Shown: positions 16,961-25,999, counted from the stretch's first letter. The stretch: DNA of 61,574 nt from Caloranaerobacter sp050286925 (GCF_050286925.1 NZ_JBFWFX010000013.1:1-61574); one strand, 5' to 3'. Notes: generated by a model from the sequence alone, not told the origin. Numbers and translations are program-made.

Positions 16961-17398
16961 ATGCAAAAAAGAGTTACAGGTACTATAGGAAATGCTATGT
17001 TTAATGGTTTGAAAAGTGGTTTACAAACAACATTTTTTCTTTCAAAAATCATTATAACTGTTTATTTTATTATAACATTTCTTAAATATACACCTTTTAT
17101 AGATTGGATTTCTAATCTTTTTTCACCTTTTATGAATATTTTCGGATTGCCTGGAGAAGCATCTATAGTATTAGTTCTGGGAAATGTATTAAATTTATAT
17201 GCAGCTTTAGGTGCTGTATCTACTTTAACATTAACAGTTAAACAATATACAATAATAGCTGTAATGCTTTCTTTTTCTCACAGTCTGTTTATGGAAACTG
17301 TTGTAGCCAAAAAAATTGGAATTAGTGTTTTAGGTGTTATTTTATTAAGATTGACTTTAGCTATATTATCTGGAATTATATTAAACCTGGTAATTTAG
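16961..17398 (+). CDS. Nucleoside recognition (Gate) domain membrane protein, first half
   Basis: 145 aa with about four hydrophobic segments, belonging to the Gate/nucleoside-recognition fold seen in SpmA/SpmB and FeoB. Visible: ITFLKYTPFIDWISNLFSPFM, then GLPGEASIVLVLGNVLNLYAA and a conserved SHSLFMETVVAKKIG. The substrate is unknown in this family. It is paired with a second half-gate gene 12-25 bp downstream, and the two probably form a heteromeric membrane complex. AAGGGAG precedes the ATG. Confidence 0.8.
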   Translation: MQKRVTGTIGNAMFNGLKSGLQTTFFLSKIIITVYFIITFLKYTPFIDWISNLFSPFMNIFGLPGEASIVLVLGNVLNLYAALGAVSTLTLTVKQYTIIAVMLSFSHSLFMETVVAKKIGISVLGVILLRLTLAILSGIILNLVI

Positions 17399-17410
17399 GA
17401 GGGGGTTAAA

Positions 17411-17881
17411 CTGGATTTAGTTTTGATATTTAAAGAAGCAGTTAATGGTAGTATTAATTCAATATTAACTATTGCTAAGGTGATAATACCTTTAATGATA
17501 CTCATGGAGATACTTAAAAATTTTAAATTTCTTGATAAGTTATCTAATTTATTGAAACCAGTAGCAAGATTTTTAGGATTATCAAAAAATTCTATTTTTC
17601 CTTTGTTAATAGGTTTAATTTTTGGTTTAGCATATGGTGCAGGTGTAATAATTCAATCTGCGAAAGAAGGCGAGTTACAGAAAAAGGATTTGTATTTGCT
17701 TATGATTTTTTTAGTTTCTTGTCATTCAATTTTTGAAGATACCTTACTATTTGTAGCGATTGGTGCTAATGGATGGTTACTTTTAAGCTTTAGACTAATT
17801 ACAGCTATAATTTTGACTATAGTTGTAGCTAGAATTCTTGATAAGTTGGTCAAAGCTCAAGATGGCACAATGAAAAGTTGA
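17411..17881 (+). CDS. Nucleoside recognition (Gate) domain membrane protein, second half
   Basis: 156 aa if translation begins at CTG 17411; 152 aa from TTG 17423. AGGAGGGGG lies 5 nt before the CTG but 17 nt before the TTG, so the rare CTG start fits better. Several hydrophobic segments; motifs KVIIPLMILMEILKNFKFLDKL, GLSKNSIFPLLIGLIFGLAYGAGVI and SCHSIFEDTLLFVAIGANG match the partner half of Gate-domain pairs. The conserved CHSIFEDT aligns with SHSLFMET of the preceding gene. Function uncertain; transport of a nucleoside or ion, or a spore-related role, are both possible. Confidence 0.8.
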   Translation: MDLVLIFKEAVNGSINSILTIAKVIIPLMILMEILKNFKFLDKLSNLLKPVARFLGLSKNSIFPLLIGLIFGLAYGAGVIIQSAKEGELQKKDLYLLMIFLVSCHSIFEDTLLFVAIGANGWLLLSFRLITAIILTIVVARILDKLVKAQDGTMKS

Positions 17882-17925
17882 AGGATTTATAGTAGTATTA
17901 TCGAAAATATAAATATGAGTTCTAG

Positions 17926-17991
17926 AAAGGGGGGTATAGACCGTTGGCTTAATAAAAATAGTTTTTTCAGATATAAGTCAACGGGATTAGT
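17926..17991 (+). promoter_or_regulatory. Structured leader with displaced Shine-Dalgarno
   Basis: A strong AAAGGGGGG (17926-17934) lies 57 nt before the HD-GYP ATG. Between them CCGTTGGCTTA (17941-17951) pairs with TAAGTCAACGG (17974-17984), with one G-T wobble. Folding would bring the ribosome site to about 13 nt from the ATG; no other good site is present. Confidence 0.5.
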
Positions 17992-19035
17992 ATGGGTATT
18001 ATAAAGATTGATGAAGTTATGCCGGGAATGGTTTTAATTGAGGATGTTGAAGATTTAAATACTGGTAATATATTACTTAAAAGTGGAACTGTTTTAAATA
18101 AAAAAAATATACTACATTTAAAAAATATGAATGTAAGTTATCTGAATGTTCTTGAGATAACAGGTGAAATAAAAGAAGTAAATAAAAATAAACAGAAATC
18201 ATTTATTAATAAATATGATAAATTAGCTAAAAAAACAAAAAAGGTTTTAAAAGATATAAAGCTAGGAAAAAAAATTATAATTTCAGAAATAAGTGATGAA
18301 GTAAATGATATTATAGATGAAATAACTAGTAGTAACAACATATTAGGTAGATTGAGACAGATTGAACAAAGTGACGATTATACTTTTCAACATTCTTTAA
18401 ATGTTTGTATGCTATCAATTATGTTAGGTAAATGGTTAGGATATACATGGAGAGAATTGAAACAATTGGCACTTTCGGGAATATTTCATGATATTGGTAA
18501 GTTGAAAGTATCAAAAGATATAATTGAAAAACCTAGTAGATTAAATGAAATGGAATTTAATATTGTAAAAAAACATACTGTATTTGGATATAATATTCTT
18601 AGAGAAACTGTAGGGATCAGTCAAAATATAGCTTTTGGAGTTTTGCAACATCATGAAAGAGAGGACGGTAGTGGATATCCTTTAAGACTTAAGTCAGATA
18701 AGATACATGAGTTTGGTAAAATAATTGCAGTTTGTGATATTTTTGATGCAATGACTTCAAAAAGGATATATAAAGATAAAAAATCACCGTTTAAGGTAGC
18801 TGAACTTATAGCTGAAAATAGATTTGGAGTTTTAGATGCAAGAATTTCTACTGTTTTTTTGGATAATATTTCGAAGTTTTATATAGGTAATTTAGTTAAG
18901 TTAAGTAATGGATCTATAGGTGAAATTGTATATGTAAACAAAAATATTCCTACTAGACCAGTTGTAAAGGTAGAGGATGATTTTATTGATTTAATGAAAG
19001 CGAAAGATATAGAAATAATTGACATCATAGAATAG
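17992..19035 (+). CDS. HD-GYP domain protein, predicted c-di-GMP phosphodiesterase
   Basis: 347 aa. The N-terminal 130 residues (PGMVLIEDVEDLNTGNILLKSG) are of the DUF3391-like type that often precedes HD-GYP. The catalytic domain has HSLNVCMLS, HDIGK, then KHTVFGYNIL, QHHEREDGSGYP and DIFDAMTSKRIYK. The GYP triplet is thus intact, as are the metal-binding His/Asp residues. Expected role: hydrolysis of cyclic di-GMP in the cytoplasm; no membrane segment. The leader carries a hairpin and a misplaced ribosome site, and an intrinsic terminator follows. Confidence 0.9.
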   Translation: MGIIKIDEVMPGMVLIEDVEDLNTGNILLKSGTVLNKKNILHLKNMNVSYLNVLEITGEIKEVNKNKQKSFINKYDKLAKKTKKVLKDIKLGKKIIISEISDEVNDIIDEITSSNNILGRLRQIEQSDDYTFQHSLNVCMLSIMLGKWLGYTWRELKQLALSGIFHDIGKLKVSKDIIEKPSRLNEMEFNIVKKHTVFGYNILRETVGISQNIAFGVLQHHEREDGSGYPLRLKSDKIHEFGKIIAVCDIFDAMTSKRIYKDKKSPFKVAELIAENRFGVLDARISTVFLDNISKFYIGNLVKLSNGSIGEIVYVNKNIPTRPVVKVEDDFIDLMKAKDIEIIDIIE

Positions 19036-19057
19036 AGGCTTAAGTCCTCTTTTTTTT
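19034..19057 (+). terminator. Intrinsic terminator
   Basis: AGAGG-CTTAAGT-CCTCT followed by seven T after the HD-GYP gene. Confidence 0.85.
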
Positions 19058-19083
19058 AGCAAAATTAAACAGGAGGCGTTTAC

Positions 19084-20793
19084 ATGAGGAGTAAGGAGTT
19101 TTTAAGAAAAAAGTTAAATCAGTTAGATAATAAAGGCTATAAATTATATAAAGAAATACAAGGTGAATATGATTTTAATGATTTTATACTTTATATAGAT
19201 TATGTGCAAGGTGATCCATTTGCTTCACCTAGTAGAATGAGAGTAAGAATTTCTATTGAAAAAGCTAAGATACCTAAGAAATATTTCGATACTAAGTATA
19301 AAAAAATAGCTTTAGAAGATTTTTTGATAAGGAGTTTTCATAAAGAAATTAAAAGCAATTCAAAGGGGATTAGAGGAACTGGAAAAAGTGGCCTCATACA
19401 TATAGATGTTGGAGGACAGGAAATATTAGAAAGAACGGCAGCTAAGGTAAATGAAAATTATATAGAAATAAGGTTTTTTGTTGGACTTCCTGCAAGAGGA
19501 AGAAAAATACTTGCAAAAATTGCAATAGAAATGTTATTTAATGAGATACCTAAAATAGTTGAAAACTCTTTAATATATGATAATTTTAATAAGACTTTGA
19601 TGGTTGATTATGTGAATCTTATAGAAGACCAAGTATTTTTGAGAGAAGAAATGAGAAAGAGAGGACTGATAGCTTTTGTAGCTAATGATTCAATCCTACC
19701 AAGAGAAAGTGGTATAAGTGATAGACCTATGAAGGGTAGAAAAGTTATTCCTTTCAAATCACCAAAGTCTTTAGAAGTAGAGTTTAATTTGCCCAATAGG
19801 GGTCATATTAAGGGGATGGGAATAAAACGTGGTGTAACATTAATTGTAGGAGGAGGTTATCACGGAAAATCTACTCTATTAAAAGCTATTGAAAGAGGAG
19901 TATATAATCATATACCAGGGGATGGAAGAGAATTCGTACTTACAATAGAAGATGCTGTTAAAATTAGAGCTGAAGACGGAAGAAAAATTGAAAATGTAGA
20001 TATATCACCATTTATCAGCAATTTACCTTTTGGTTTAACAACAGAAGATTTTACGACTGAAAACGCTAGTGGAAGTACTTCTCAAGCTGCTAATATAATG
20101 GAAGCATTAGAAGTAGGAACTAGTTTGCTATTATTAGATGAAGATACTAGTGCAACTAATTTTATGATAAGAGATGGAAGAATGCAAAGCTTAGTTTCAA
20201 AGGAAAAAGAACCTATAACTCCTTTTATTGATAGGGTCAGACAATTATACGAGAAGATGAACATTTCTACAATACTAGTAGTTGGAGGCTCAGGAGATTA
20301 TTTTGATGTTGCAGATTGTGTAATTATGATGGAAAATTATGAACCTAAAGATGTAACAGATAAGGCAAAAAAGATTAGTGAAGAGTATAGAAGTTTAAGG
20401 AAGATAGAGGTAAGTGGGGAATTTGGAAAAATAAAAAATAGAATTCCTATCAAAAAGAGTTTAGAAATAAAAGGAAAAGAGAAAATCAAAGTAAAAGGCA
20501 TAGATAAAATTATGTATGGGAAAACTGTAATAGATTTATCTTTTGTAGAACAGCTTGTAGATTCAAGTCAGACTGAGGCAATAGCAAATATTATTAAATT
20601 TATTAAGGATAAGTACATAAATGATAAAACTCCTTTAACAGATATTATTAAAAAATTATATAAAGACATTGAAGAAAAGGGTTTAGATATTATTTCTCCT
20701 TATACAGGAAGTCCTGCAGGAAATTTGGCCATACCTCGTCCTTACGAAGTTGCAGCTGCTATAAATAGACTTAGAATAATAAAAATGAAATAG
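19084..20793 (+). CDS. ABC-class P-loop ATPase (COG3044/PF09818 family)
   Basis: 569 aa soluble ATPase. The Walker A region is VGGGYHGKSTLLKAIERG (about residues 257-274), Walker B is LLLLDEDTSATNFM, and an ABC-signature-like TENASGSTSQAANIMEALE lies between them. No membrane partner is encoded nearby. The family is widespread in Firmicutes and is annotated only as predicted ATPase of the ABC class; its role is not known to me. Good AGGAGG site before the ATG. It is convergent with the asparaginase gene and shares a terminator. Confidence 0.88.
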   Translation: MRSKEFLRKKLNQLDNKGYKLYKEIQGEYDFNDFILYIDYVQGDPFASPSRMRVRISIEKAKIPKKYFDTKYKKIALEDFLIRSFHKEIKSNSKGIRGTGKSGLIHIDVGGQEILERTAAKVNENYIEIRFFVGLPARGRKILAKIAIEMLFNEIPKIVENSLIYDNFNKTLMVDYVNLIEDQVFLREEMRKRGLIAFVANDSILPRESGISDRPMKGRKVIPFKSPKSLEVEFNLPNRGHIKGMGIKRGVTLIVGGGYHGKSTLLKAIERGVYNHIPGDGREFVLTIEDAVKIRAEDGRKIENVDISPFISNLPFGLTTEDFTTENASGSTSQAANIMEALEVGTSLLLLDEDTSATNFMIRDGRMQSLVSKEKEPITPFIDRVRQLYEKMNISTILVVGGSGDYFDVADCVIMMENYEPKDVTDKAKKISEEYRSLRKIEVSGEFGKIKNRIPIKKSLEIKGKEKIKVKGIDKIMYGKTVIDLSFVEQLVDSSQTEAIANIIKFIKDKYINDKTPLTDIIKKLYKDIEEKGLDIISPYTGSPAGNLAIPRPYEVAAAINRLRIIKMK

Positions 20794-20812
20794 GGCAATA
20801 TAAATGCCCTAT
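20790..20812. terminator. Bidirectional terminator
   Basis: ATAGGGCA, 7-nt loop, TGCCCTAT. It overlaps the ends of both convergent genes. Confidence 0.8.
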
Positions 20813-21798
20813 TTATATATGTCTTTTTCAAATATTTCTTTTATCTTATTTATATCCTTAGTTACGCTTAAAGCTAACATCAGCTTAATTCTAGCTTTTT
20901 GACCTGGAAGGTTGTCGCCAAATATAGCACCTAATTGTCTAAGTGTTTTACCAGCACCAGGATATCCATAAGTATCCAGAACTCTACCAGTTGGACATCT
21001 TGATACAATAACAACTGGGATATCGTTTTCTATGGCTTTCTTAATACCATTTACCATGCCTGGTGGAACATTTCCTCTACCTAAAGCTTCAATGACTATC
21101 CCTTTATATCCCGTTTCAATACAAAAATTAATAATGTCATCATCCATACCAGCAGCACATTTTATTAGAGCTACTTTAGGTTCAATTGAATCGGTTTCAA
21201 TATGTTCATGATTTACTATATCTCTATAGAATATTACTTCATCATTGTCTACAATTCCTAAAGGTCCAAATTCTGGTGATTTAAAAGTGTTCAATGAAAG
21301 TGTGTTTGTTTTTGTTACTTCACTTGCAGCATTAACTTCATTATTCATGACTACAAGAACGCCTCTACCTTTAGCTTTTTCAGATATAGCCGTACATATT
21401 GAAGCTGACAAATTACTTGGGCCATCGTAACCTAATTCAGAACCATTTCTCATAGCTCCAACAACTATGATTGGTTTTTCAGATTTTATTGTTAAATCCA
21501 GTAAATATGCAGTTTCTTCTAAAGTATCCGTTCCATGAGTAATTACAACACCTGTTATATCATCTCTTTTTATTGTTTCTTTAACTAGCTTTGCTAATTC
21601 AATCATTTTATCTGGAGTCATATGTGGTCCAGGAAGTTTAGCAAAGTTTATAATTTCAATTTCAGCAAATTTTTCAATATTTGTAACCATGGCTAAAATT
21701 TCTTCGCTTGATAATGCAGGGATTGCAGCATCAATACGAGGATCAATTTTCATTGAAATAGTACCGCCAGTAAAAATAACTGCAACTTTTTTTTTCAT
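20809..21798 (-). CDS. ansA: L-asparaginase, type I
   Basis: Hydrolyses L-asparagine to aspartate and ammonia; 329 aa with no signal peptide, so cytoplasmic. Catalytic Thr13 lies in FTGGTISM, and the second conserved stretch GVVITHGTDTLEETAYLL carries the Thr-Asp pair. ALGRGNVPPGM and VSRCPTGRV are typical C-terminal landmarks. The start is supported by GAGGGGG upstream on the minus strand. It is alone and convergent with the ATPase gene. Confidence 0.95.
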   Translation of the reverse strand: MKKKVAVIFTGGTISMKIDPRIDAAIPALSSEEILAMVTNIEKFAEIEIINFAKLPGPHMTPDKMIELAKLVKETIKRDDITGVVITHGTDTLEETAYLLDLTIKSEKPIIVVGAMRNGSELGYDGPSNLSASICTAISEKAKGRGVLVVMNNEVNAASEVTKTNTLSLNTFKSPEFGPLGIVDNDEVIFYRDIVNHEHIETDSIEPKVALIKCAAGMDDDIINFCIETGYKGIVIEALGRGNVPPGMVNGIKKAIENDIPVVIVSRCPTGRVLDTYGYPGAGKTLRQLGAIFGDNLPGQKARIKLMLALSVTKDINKIKEIFEKDIYK

Positions 21799-21963
21799 TT
21801 TACAGTCCCCCTCAAAAATATAATGACATTATTATTTTACCATATAGTAGTTCTACAAATCATAAAAAGTTGTTTATTTAATAAGATTATAGAACATTAA
21901 TAATTTTACATTATTGAAAAATAAAGCATAAAATCAAATTTTAATAATAGTATTTATATAAAG

Positions 21964-22165
21964 TTTTTTATAATCCATAGGAAATTATAATAAAATCTTA
22001 TATTTTAAAAATTTAATGTTGATTTTATTGAAACTTCGTCTGGCATGTTTACATGCCAGAGTCGTTATAAACTACATTGAATTGTGGATAATTTCAAATG
22101 TAATTTCCGTAATGGATATGGGCAAAATCTACCTTATAATTTATTTAAAACGAAGATTTTGTTCT
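21964..22165 (+). repeat. Dispersed modular repeat, copy 1 (long form)
   Basis: 202 bp. It begins TTTTTTATAATCCATAGG and ends with a hairpin whose arms are AAAATCT.. and ..AGATTTTGTTCT. Inner block: CTGGCATG-TTTA-CATGCCAG hairpin. It is nearly identical to copy 2 at 25008. The rest of the gap from 21799 shows only AT-rich sequence. Confidence 0.9.
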
Positions 22166-22206
22166 TAACTCATATTTATAGAAAAAACAGAAAAGGATTG
22201 GTTATT

Positions 22207-22371
22207 ATGGTTTTTAGATTGAATTATACTGTTGACAGGAAAAAAAGAAAAAATAAAAAAGAGGAAAAAGATTATGAAAGGATCCTAGGTATATATGAAA
22301 AATGTATTTATTACAAGAAAAAAACATTGCTTAAGACAATGAAAGATAAAGCAAAAAGGCTCTATAATTAG
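22207..22371 (+). CDS. Small basic protein, hypothetical
   Basis: 54 aa from ATG 22207, with AAAAGGA 9 nt upstream and an intrinsic terminator overlapping its stop. It is very basic and Lys-rich (DRKKRKNKKEEKDY, KKKTLLKTMKDKAKRLYN), with no hydrophobic segment. A longer frame from 22084 would begin inside the dispersed repeat and has no ribosome site there. I recognise no family; the terminator is the main sign that it is a real transcription unit. Confidence 0.5.
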   Translation: MVFRLNYTVDRKKRKNKKEEKDYERILGIYEKCIYYKKKTLLKTMKDKAKRLYN

Positions 22372-22379
22372 AGCCTTTT
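22354..22379 (+). terminator. Intrinsic terminator
   Basis: AAAAGGCTCT-ATAATT-AGAGCCTTTT. Beyond it, to 22645, I see AT-rich DNA with a short GGTAA-TTGAG-GTTACC inverted repeat near 22405 and no clear promoter assignment. Confidence 0.8.
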
Positions 22380-22645
22380 AGCACAAAATAATAAATGGGA
22401 ATAGAGGTAATTGAGGTTACCAGGGGGATAACTATCTAAATTGTAACAAAATCCGACAAAATGCGCAATATTTTTTAAAAAATTTTTTAAAAAATTAGTA
22501 TATGATAAACATATTGTTGACAAACTTGTATTTTTTAGCAGATTTTTTTCAAATAACTCTTTTTCCTTTTAAATTAAAATATATTTATATATAATATGGA
22601 TATAGTATATGTTAGTGATAACTTATGATAAATGAGGTGATTTAA

Positions 22646-23803
22646 ATGGAAGTTTACTTAGACAATAGTGCTACGACAAAACCAAGAGATGAAGTTATTG
22701 ATGCTATGATATATATGTTAAAAAGTGTATATGGAAATCCATCATCTTTGCATAGAAAAGGGTTAGAAGCAGAAAAGGAAATAGAAAAATCAAGAAAGAT
22801 AATTAGTAAATTTTTAGGAGTAGACAGCAAAGAAATCTTTTTTACTTCAGGTGGAACAGAAAGCAATAACATAGCTATACATGGATTGATAAAAAAACAT
22901 GCAAAGCGAGGAAATCATATTGTAACTACTAAAATTGAACATCCATCGGTATTAAACATATTTAAACACTATGAAGATAAAGGATTTGAAGTTACATACT
23001 TAGATGTTAATGAAAAGGGTATTGTCGATTTAAAGCAGCTTGAAAACAGTATAAATGATAAAACAATTTTAGTATCTATTATGATGGTTAATAATGAGAT
23101 AGGAACAATACAGCCTATTAAAGAAGTAATTGAAATAATTAAAAAGAAAAATAAGAATGTAAAACTGCATGTAGATGGAGTACAGGCTTTTGGTAAAATA
23201 GATGTACAGCTTAAAAATTTAGGAGTAGATACTTTTTCTTTTAGTGGGCACAAAATTCACGGACCAAAAGGTGTAGGTGGGCTGTATATTAAAAATGGTA
23301 CTATTTTAGAACCGATTATTTTTGGTGGCAATCAAGAAAAAGGTTTAAGGTCAGGAACAGAAAATACACCAGGGATTGTAGGACTGGGTAAGGCTGTCGA
23401 AATTATAAAAAATAATTTTGAAAATGAAAAAAATCATATATTAGAGATTAAAAAATATTTTATTGATAAAGTTATAGAAAGAATTGATAATATCAAGATA
23501 AATAGCTATACTGATGATAGATGTGCTCCGCATATAGTAAATATATCGTTTATTGGAGTTAAAGGTGAAGTATTATTGCATTATTTAGAAGAAGATGGTA
23601 TATTTGTATCTACAGGTTCTGCATGTTCTTCGCATAAAAAGGGAAGGAGTCATGTGCTTAAAAGTATAGGTTTAAAAGAAAAAGAAATTGATGGAGCTAT
23701 AAGATTTAGTTTTGCTTTTTATAATACAAAGGAAGAAATTGAGTATGTGATTGATAAGCTTGAAAAGTCAGTTAGAGACATAAGAAAAATTACAATGAGG
23801 TGA
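22646..23803 (+). CDS. Cysteine desulfurase (NifS/IscS family)
   Basis: PLP enzyme of 385 aa that removes sulfur from cysteine as an enzyme persulfide. It starts VYLDNSATTKPRDEV. The PLP lysine is Lys203 in SGHKIHGPKG and the active-site Cys327 is in STGSACSSHKKG, with a long mobile loop as in group I (NifS/IscS-like) enzymes. It is followed after 6 bp by thiI, the Firmicute arrangement in which a dedicated desulfurase supplies sulfur for 4-thiouridine in tRNA. AGGTG precedes the ATG. Confidence 0.95.
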   Translation: MEVYLDNSATTKPRDEVIDAMIYMLKSVYGNPSSLHRKGLEAEKEIEKSRKIISKFLGVDSKEIFFTSGGTESNNIAIHGLIKKHAKRGNHIVTTKIEHPSVLNIFKHYEDKGFEVTYLDVNEKGIVDLKQLENSINDKTILVSIMMVNNEIGTIQPIKEVIEIIKKKNKNVKLHVDGVQAFGKIDVQLKNLGVDTFSFSGHKIHGPKGVGGLYIKNGTILEPIIFGGNQEKGLRSGTENTPGIVGLGKAVEIIKNNFENEKNHILEIKKYFIDKVIERIDNIKINSYTDDRCAPHIVNISFIGVKGEVLLHYLEEDGIFVSTGSACSSHKKGRSHVLKSIGLKEKEIDGAIRFSFAFYNTKEEIEYVIDKLEKSVRDIRKITMR

Positions 23804-23809
23804 TGAAAT

Positions 23810-24994
23810 TTGCAAAGAATAGTGAGTATAAGTTTTGGAGAGATTGCCTTAAAAGGCTTAAATAGGTCATATTTTGAAAAGAAATTATTGAATCAAATTA
23901 AGTATTCTATAAAAGGATTGGGTGAACCTAAGGTCTATAGAGATCAAGGGAAAATATATGTTATTACAGATGATGAAAATATAGATGAGATAGTTGAAAA
24001 ACTTAAAAAAGTTTTTGGTATAGTTTATATAAGTCCAGGATATAGAGTTGAAAAAGACATGGAAAAAATGATTAAAAAAGCTATAGAGGCTGTTAAGCAG
24101 ACTGTTGCATATAAAGAAGTTAAAACATTTAAAGTTCAAGTGAAAAGAGCAGATAAAAAATTTCCAATAAAATCGATGGATGTTGCCAGAAAAATTGGAG
24201 CTGCAATATTAAGAGAATTGAAAGTATTAAAAGTAGATGTTAATAATCCTGATTTATTAGTAAAGGTAGATATTAGAGATTATTGTTATATATATACAGA
24301 TAAGATAAGAGGTTATGGAGGATTGCCAGTAGGTACTAATGGTAAAGCACTTTTATTGTTATCTGGAGGAATAGACAGTCCAGTTGCAGGATTTATGATA
24401 GCAAAAAGAGGAGTTTCAATAGATGCGGTTCATTTTCATAGTTATCCATTTACAAGCGAGCGAGCAGAAGAAAAAGTTAAAAAATTAGCTAGTCTACTAG
24501 CTGAATACTGTGGTAATATGAAGCTCTATAGTGTAAACATATTGCCTATACAAAGAGAAATAAATGAAAAATGCCCAGAAGATGAAATGACTATTATATC
24601 AAGAAGATTTATGATGCGAATAGCAGAAAGAATTGCTGAAAAAGAGGGAATAGATGCGCTTATTACAGGTGAAAGTTTAGGGCAAGTTGCAAGTCAGACG
24701 ATAAAAAGTCTTAATGTAACCAATTCGGTAGTAAAAAGACCTGTATTCAGACCTTTGATTGGTATGGATAAGGTAGAAATTACTGAAATTGCTATGGATA
24801 TAGGAACTTATGAAACATCTATTTTACCATATGAGGATTGCTGTACTGTGTTTTTACCAAAACATCCAGTAACTAGACCGAATTTAGAAGATATTGAAAA
24901 ATCAGAAGCATCTCTTGATATTGAAAGTTTAGTTGAAGATGCTATTGAAAAAATGGAAATAATTGAGATAAGTTCTCATGAAAATGCAGAGTAA
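23810..24994 (+). CDS. thiI: tRNA 4-thiouridine synthase ThiI
   Basis: 394 aa. N-terminal ferredoxin-like and THUMP domains (about 1-165: FGEIALKGLNRSYFEKKL, VRKADKKFP-like region) precede the PP-loop adenylation domain with LLLSGGIDSPVAGFM. It uses ATP and persulfide sulfur to make s4U at position 8 of tRNA. The C-terminal rhodanese domain of the enterobacterial enzyme is absent, the usual short Gram-positive form; CC in YEDCCTVFLPKHP is conserved. TTG start at 23810 after GAGGTGATG. Operon with the desulfurase. Confidence 0.95.
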   Translation: MQRIVSISFGEIALKGLNRSYFEKKLLNQIKYSIKGLGEPKVYRDQGKIYVITDDENIDEIVEKLKKVFGIVYISPGYRVEKDMEKMIKKAIEAVKQTVAYKEVKTFKVQVKRADKKFPIKSMDVARKIGAAILRELKVLKVDVNNPDLLVKVDIRDYCYIYTDKIRGYGGLPVGTNGKALLLLSGGIDSPVAGFMIAKRGVSIDAVHFHSYPFTSERAEEKVKKLASLLAEYCGNMKLYSVNILPIQREINEKCPEDEMTIISRRFMMRIAERIAEKEGIDALITGESLGQVASQTIKSLNVTNSVVKRPVFRPLIGMDKVEITEIAMDIGTYETSILPYEDCCTVFLPKHPVTRPNLEDIEKSEASLDIESLVEDAIEKMEIIEISSHENAE

Positions 24995-25013
24995 ATATTC
25001 TCTGCATTTTTTT
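24981..25013 (+). terminator. Intrinsic terminator of thiI operon
   Basis: AAAATGCAGAG, 8-nt loop, CTCTGCATTTT then T-run. The T-run is also the left end of repeat copy 2. Confidence 0.9.
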
Positions 25014-25207
25014 ATAATCCATAGGAAATTATAATAAAATCTTATATTTTAAAAATTTAATGTTGATTTTATTGAAACTTCGTTTGGCATGTTTACATGC
25101 CAGAGTCGTTATAAACTACATTGAATTGTGAATAATTTTAAATATAATTTTCGTAATGGATTAGGGCAAAATCTTCCTTAATTTATTTAAATCGAAGATT
25201 TTGTTCT
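25008..25207 (+). repeat. Dispersed modular repeat, copy 2 (long form)
   Basis: 200 bp, more than 90 % identical by eye to copy 1, with the same CATGCCAG inner hairpin and the same 3' AGATTTTGTTCT end. It is joined directly to the thiI terminator. Confidence 0.9.
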
Positions 25208-25227
25208 AAGTTAGTTTATATTTTTTA

Positions 25228-25255
25228 TTGACACTAGTGTCGAGAGTGATATAAT
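25228..25255 (+). promoter_or_regulatory. tetR promoter with palindromic operator
   Basis: TTGACA (25228-25233), 16 bp, TATAAT (25250-25255). The perfect palindrome GACACTAGTGTC (25230-25241) overlaps the -35 box, suggesting autorepression. Confidence 0.8.
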
Positions 25256-25286
25256 TATAGTAAAGAGTAATAGTGGAGGGGGAAAC

Positions 25287-25877
25287 GTGCCAAAAATAGT
25301 TGATTATGAGAAAAAGAAAAAAGAAATTGTTGAAAAGGCTATAAGTGTTTTTATTATGAAAGGATACTACAATACTAATCTTTCAGAGATAGCTAGTCGA
25401 TGTGGAATGGGTAGAACTACATTATATCAGTATTTTAGCAATAAAGAAGAAATATTCCATTATGTGATTAAGAGTATTGTTGATACAATAAAGAGTGATA
25501 TAAGAAAAACTTTGGAGAAAAAAGATTCTAGTTTTATAGATAAGCTTAAAGAGATTATAGAAAAACTTGTGTTATATCATAGCAATACTAAAAATATGTA
25601 TCTACTTGTTGATTTTTGGCTTATTCTTGAAAGGGAAAATAGTGAAATATTAGAAAAGGTGCGTGAACATGCACTAGAACTAAGAAATACATTTAGAAAT
25701 ATATTACATGAAGCTATTGAATCAAAAGAGATAAAGAATGTAGATAAGGATACTATGTCGAAAGTACTATATGGGTTAGTTGAATCTTCGTTATTTCATA
25801 TTGCTTTTGAAAAAGATTATAATCCAAAGAGCCATCTTAATTCTATAAACATATTAATTGATGGCTTAAAGGTATAA
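25287..25877 (+). CDS. TetR/AcrR-family transcriptional regulator
   Basis: 196 aa. The N-terminal helix-turn-helix reads KAISVFIMKGYYNTNLSEIASRCGMGRTTLYQYFSNKEEIFHYV, and the C-terminal helical ligand-binding domain is unlike any I know. GTG start at 25287 after GGAGGGGG. A perfect 12-bp palindrome lies in its own promoter. The next gene, a radical SAM protein 122 bp downstream in the same direction, is a likely target, though no copy of the palindrome is visible before it. Confidence 0.9.
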   Translation: MPKIVDYEKKKKEIVEKAISVFIMKGYYNTNLSEIASRCGMGRTTLYQYFSNKEEIFHYVIKSIVDTIKSDIRKTLEKKDSSFIDKLKEIIEKLVLYHSNTKNMYLLVDFWLILERENSEILEKVREHALELRNTFRNILHEAIESKEIKNVDKDTMSKVLYGLVESSLFHIAFEKDYNPKSHLNSINILIDGLKV

Positions 25878-25999
25878 TTTTTTTTTACTCTATTATTGAC
25901 ATATATGACGAAATAAACACATATGTTTATATAAAATATAATAGATTAGTATTAAATTAAAAAATATTTAAAATCTATTAATAAAAGGGGGAGGTCTTT

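Noticed and set aside
17915..18004. 29-codon frame over the HD-GYP leader
   Set aside because: No Shine-Dalgarno before its ATG and it overlaps the HD-GYP start; kept only as an alternative explanation of the leader.
22084..22206. N-terminal extension of the small basic protein
   Set aside because: It begins inside the dispersed repeat and lacks a ribosome site there; the ATG at 22207 has one.
22380..22645. Riboswitch before the cysteine desulfurase gene
   Set aside because: The GGTAA/TTACC repeat and GGGGGATAAC stretch match no aptamer I know and lack an expression platform.
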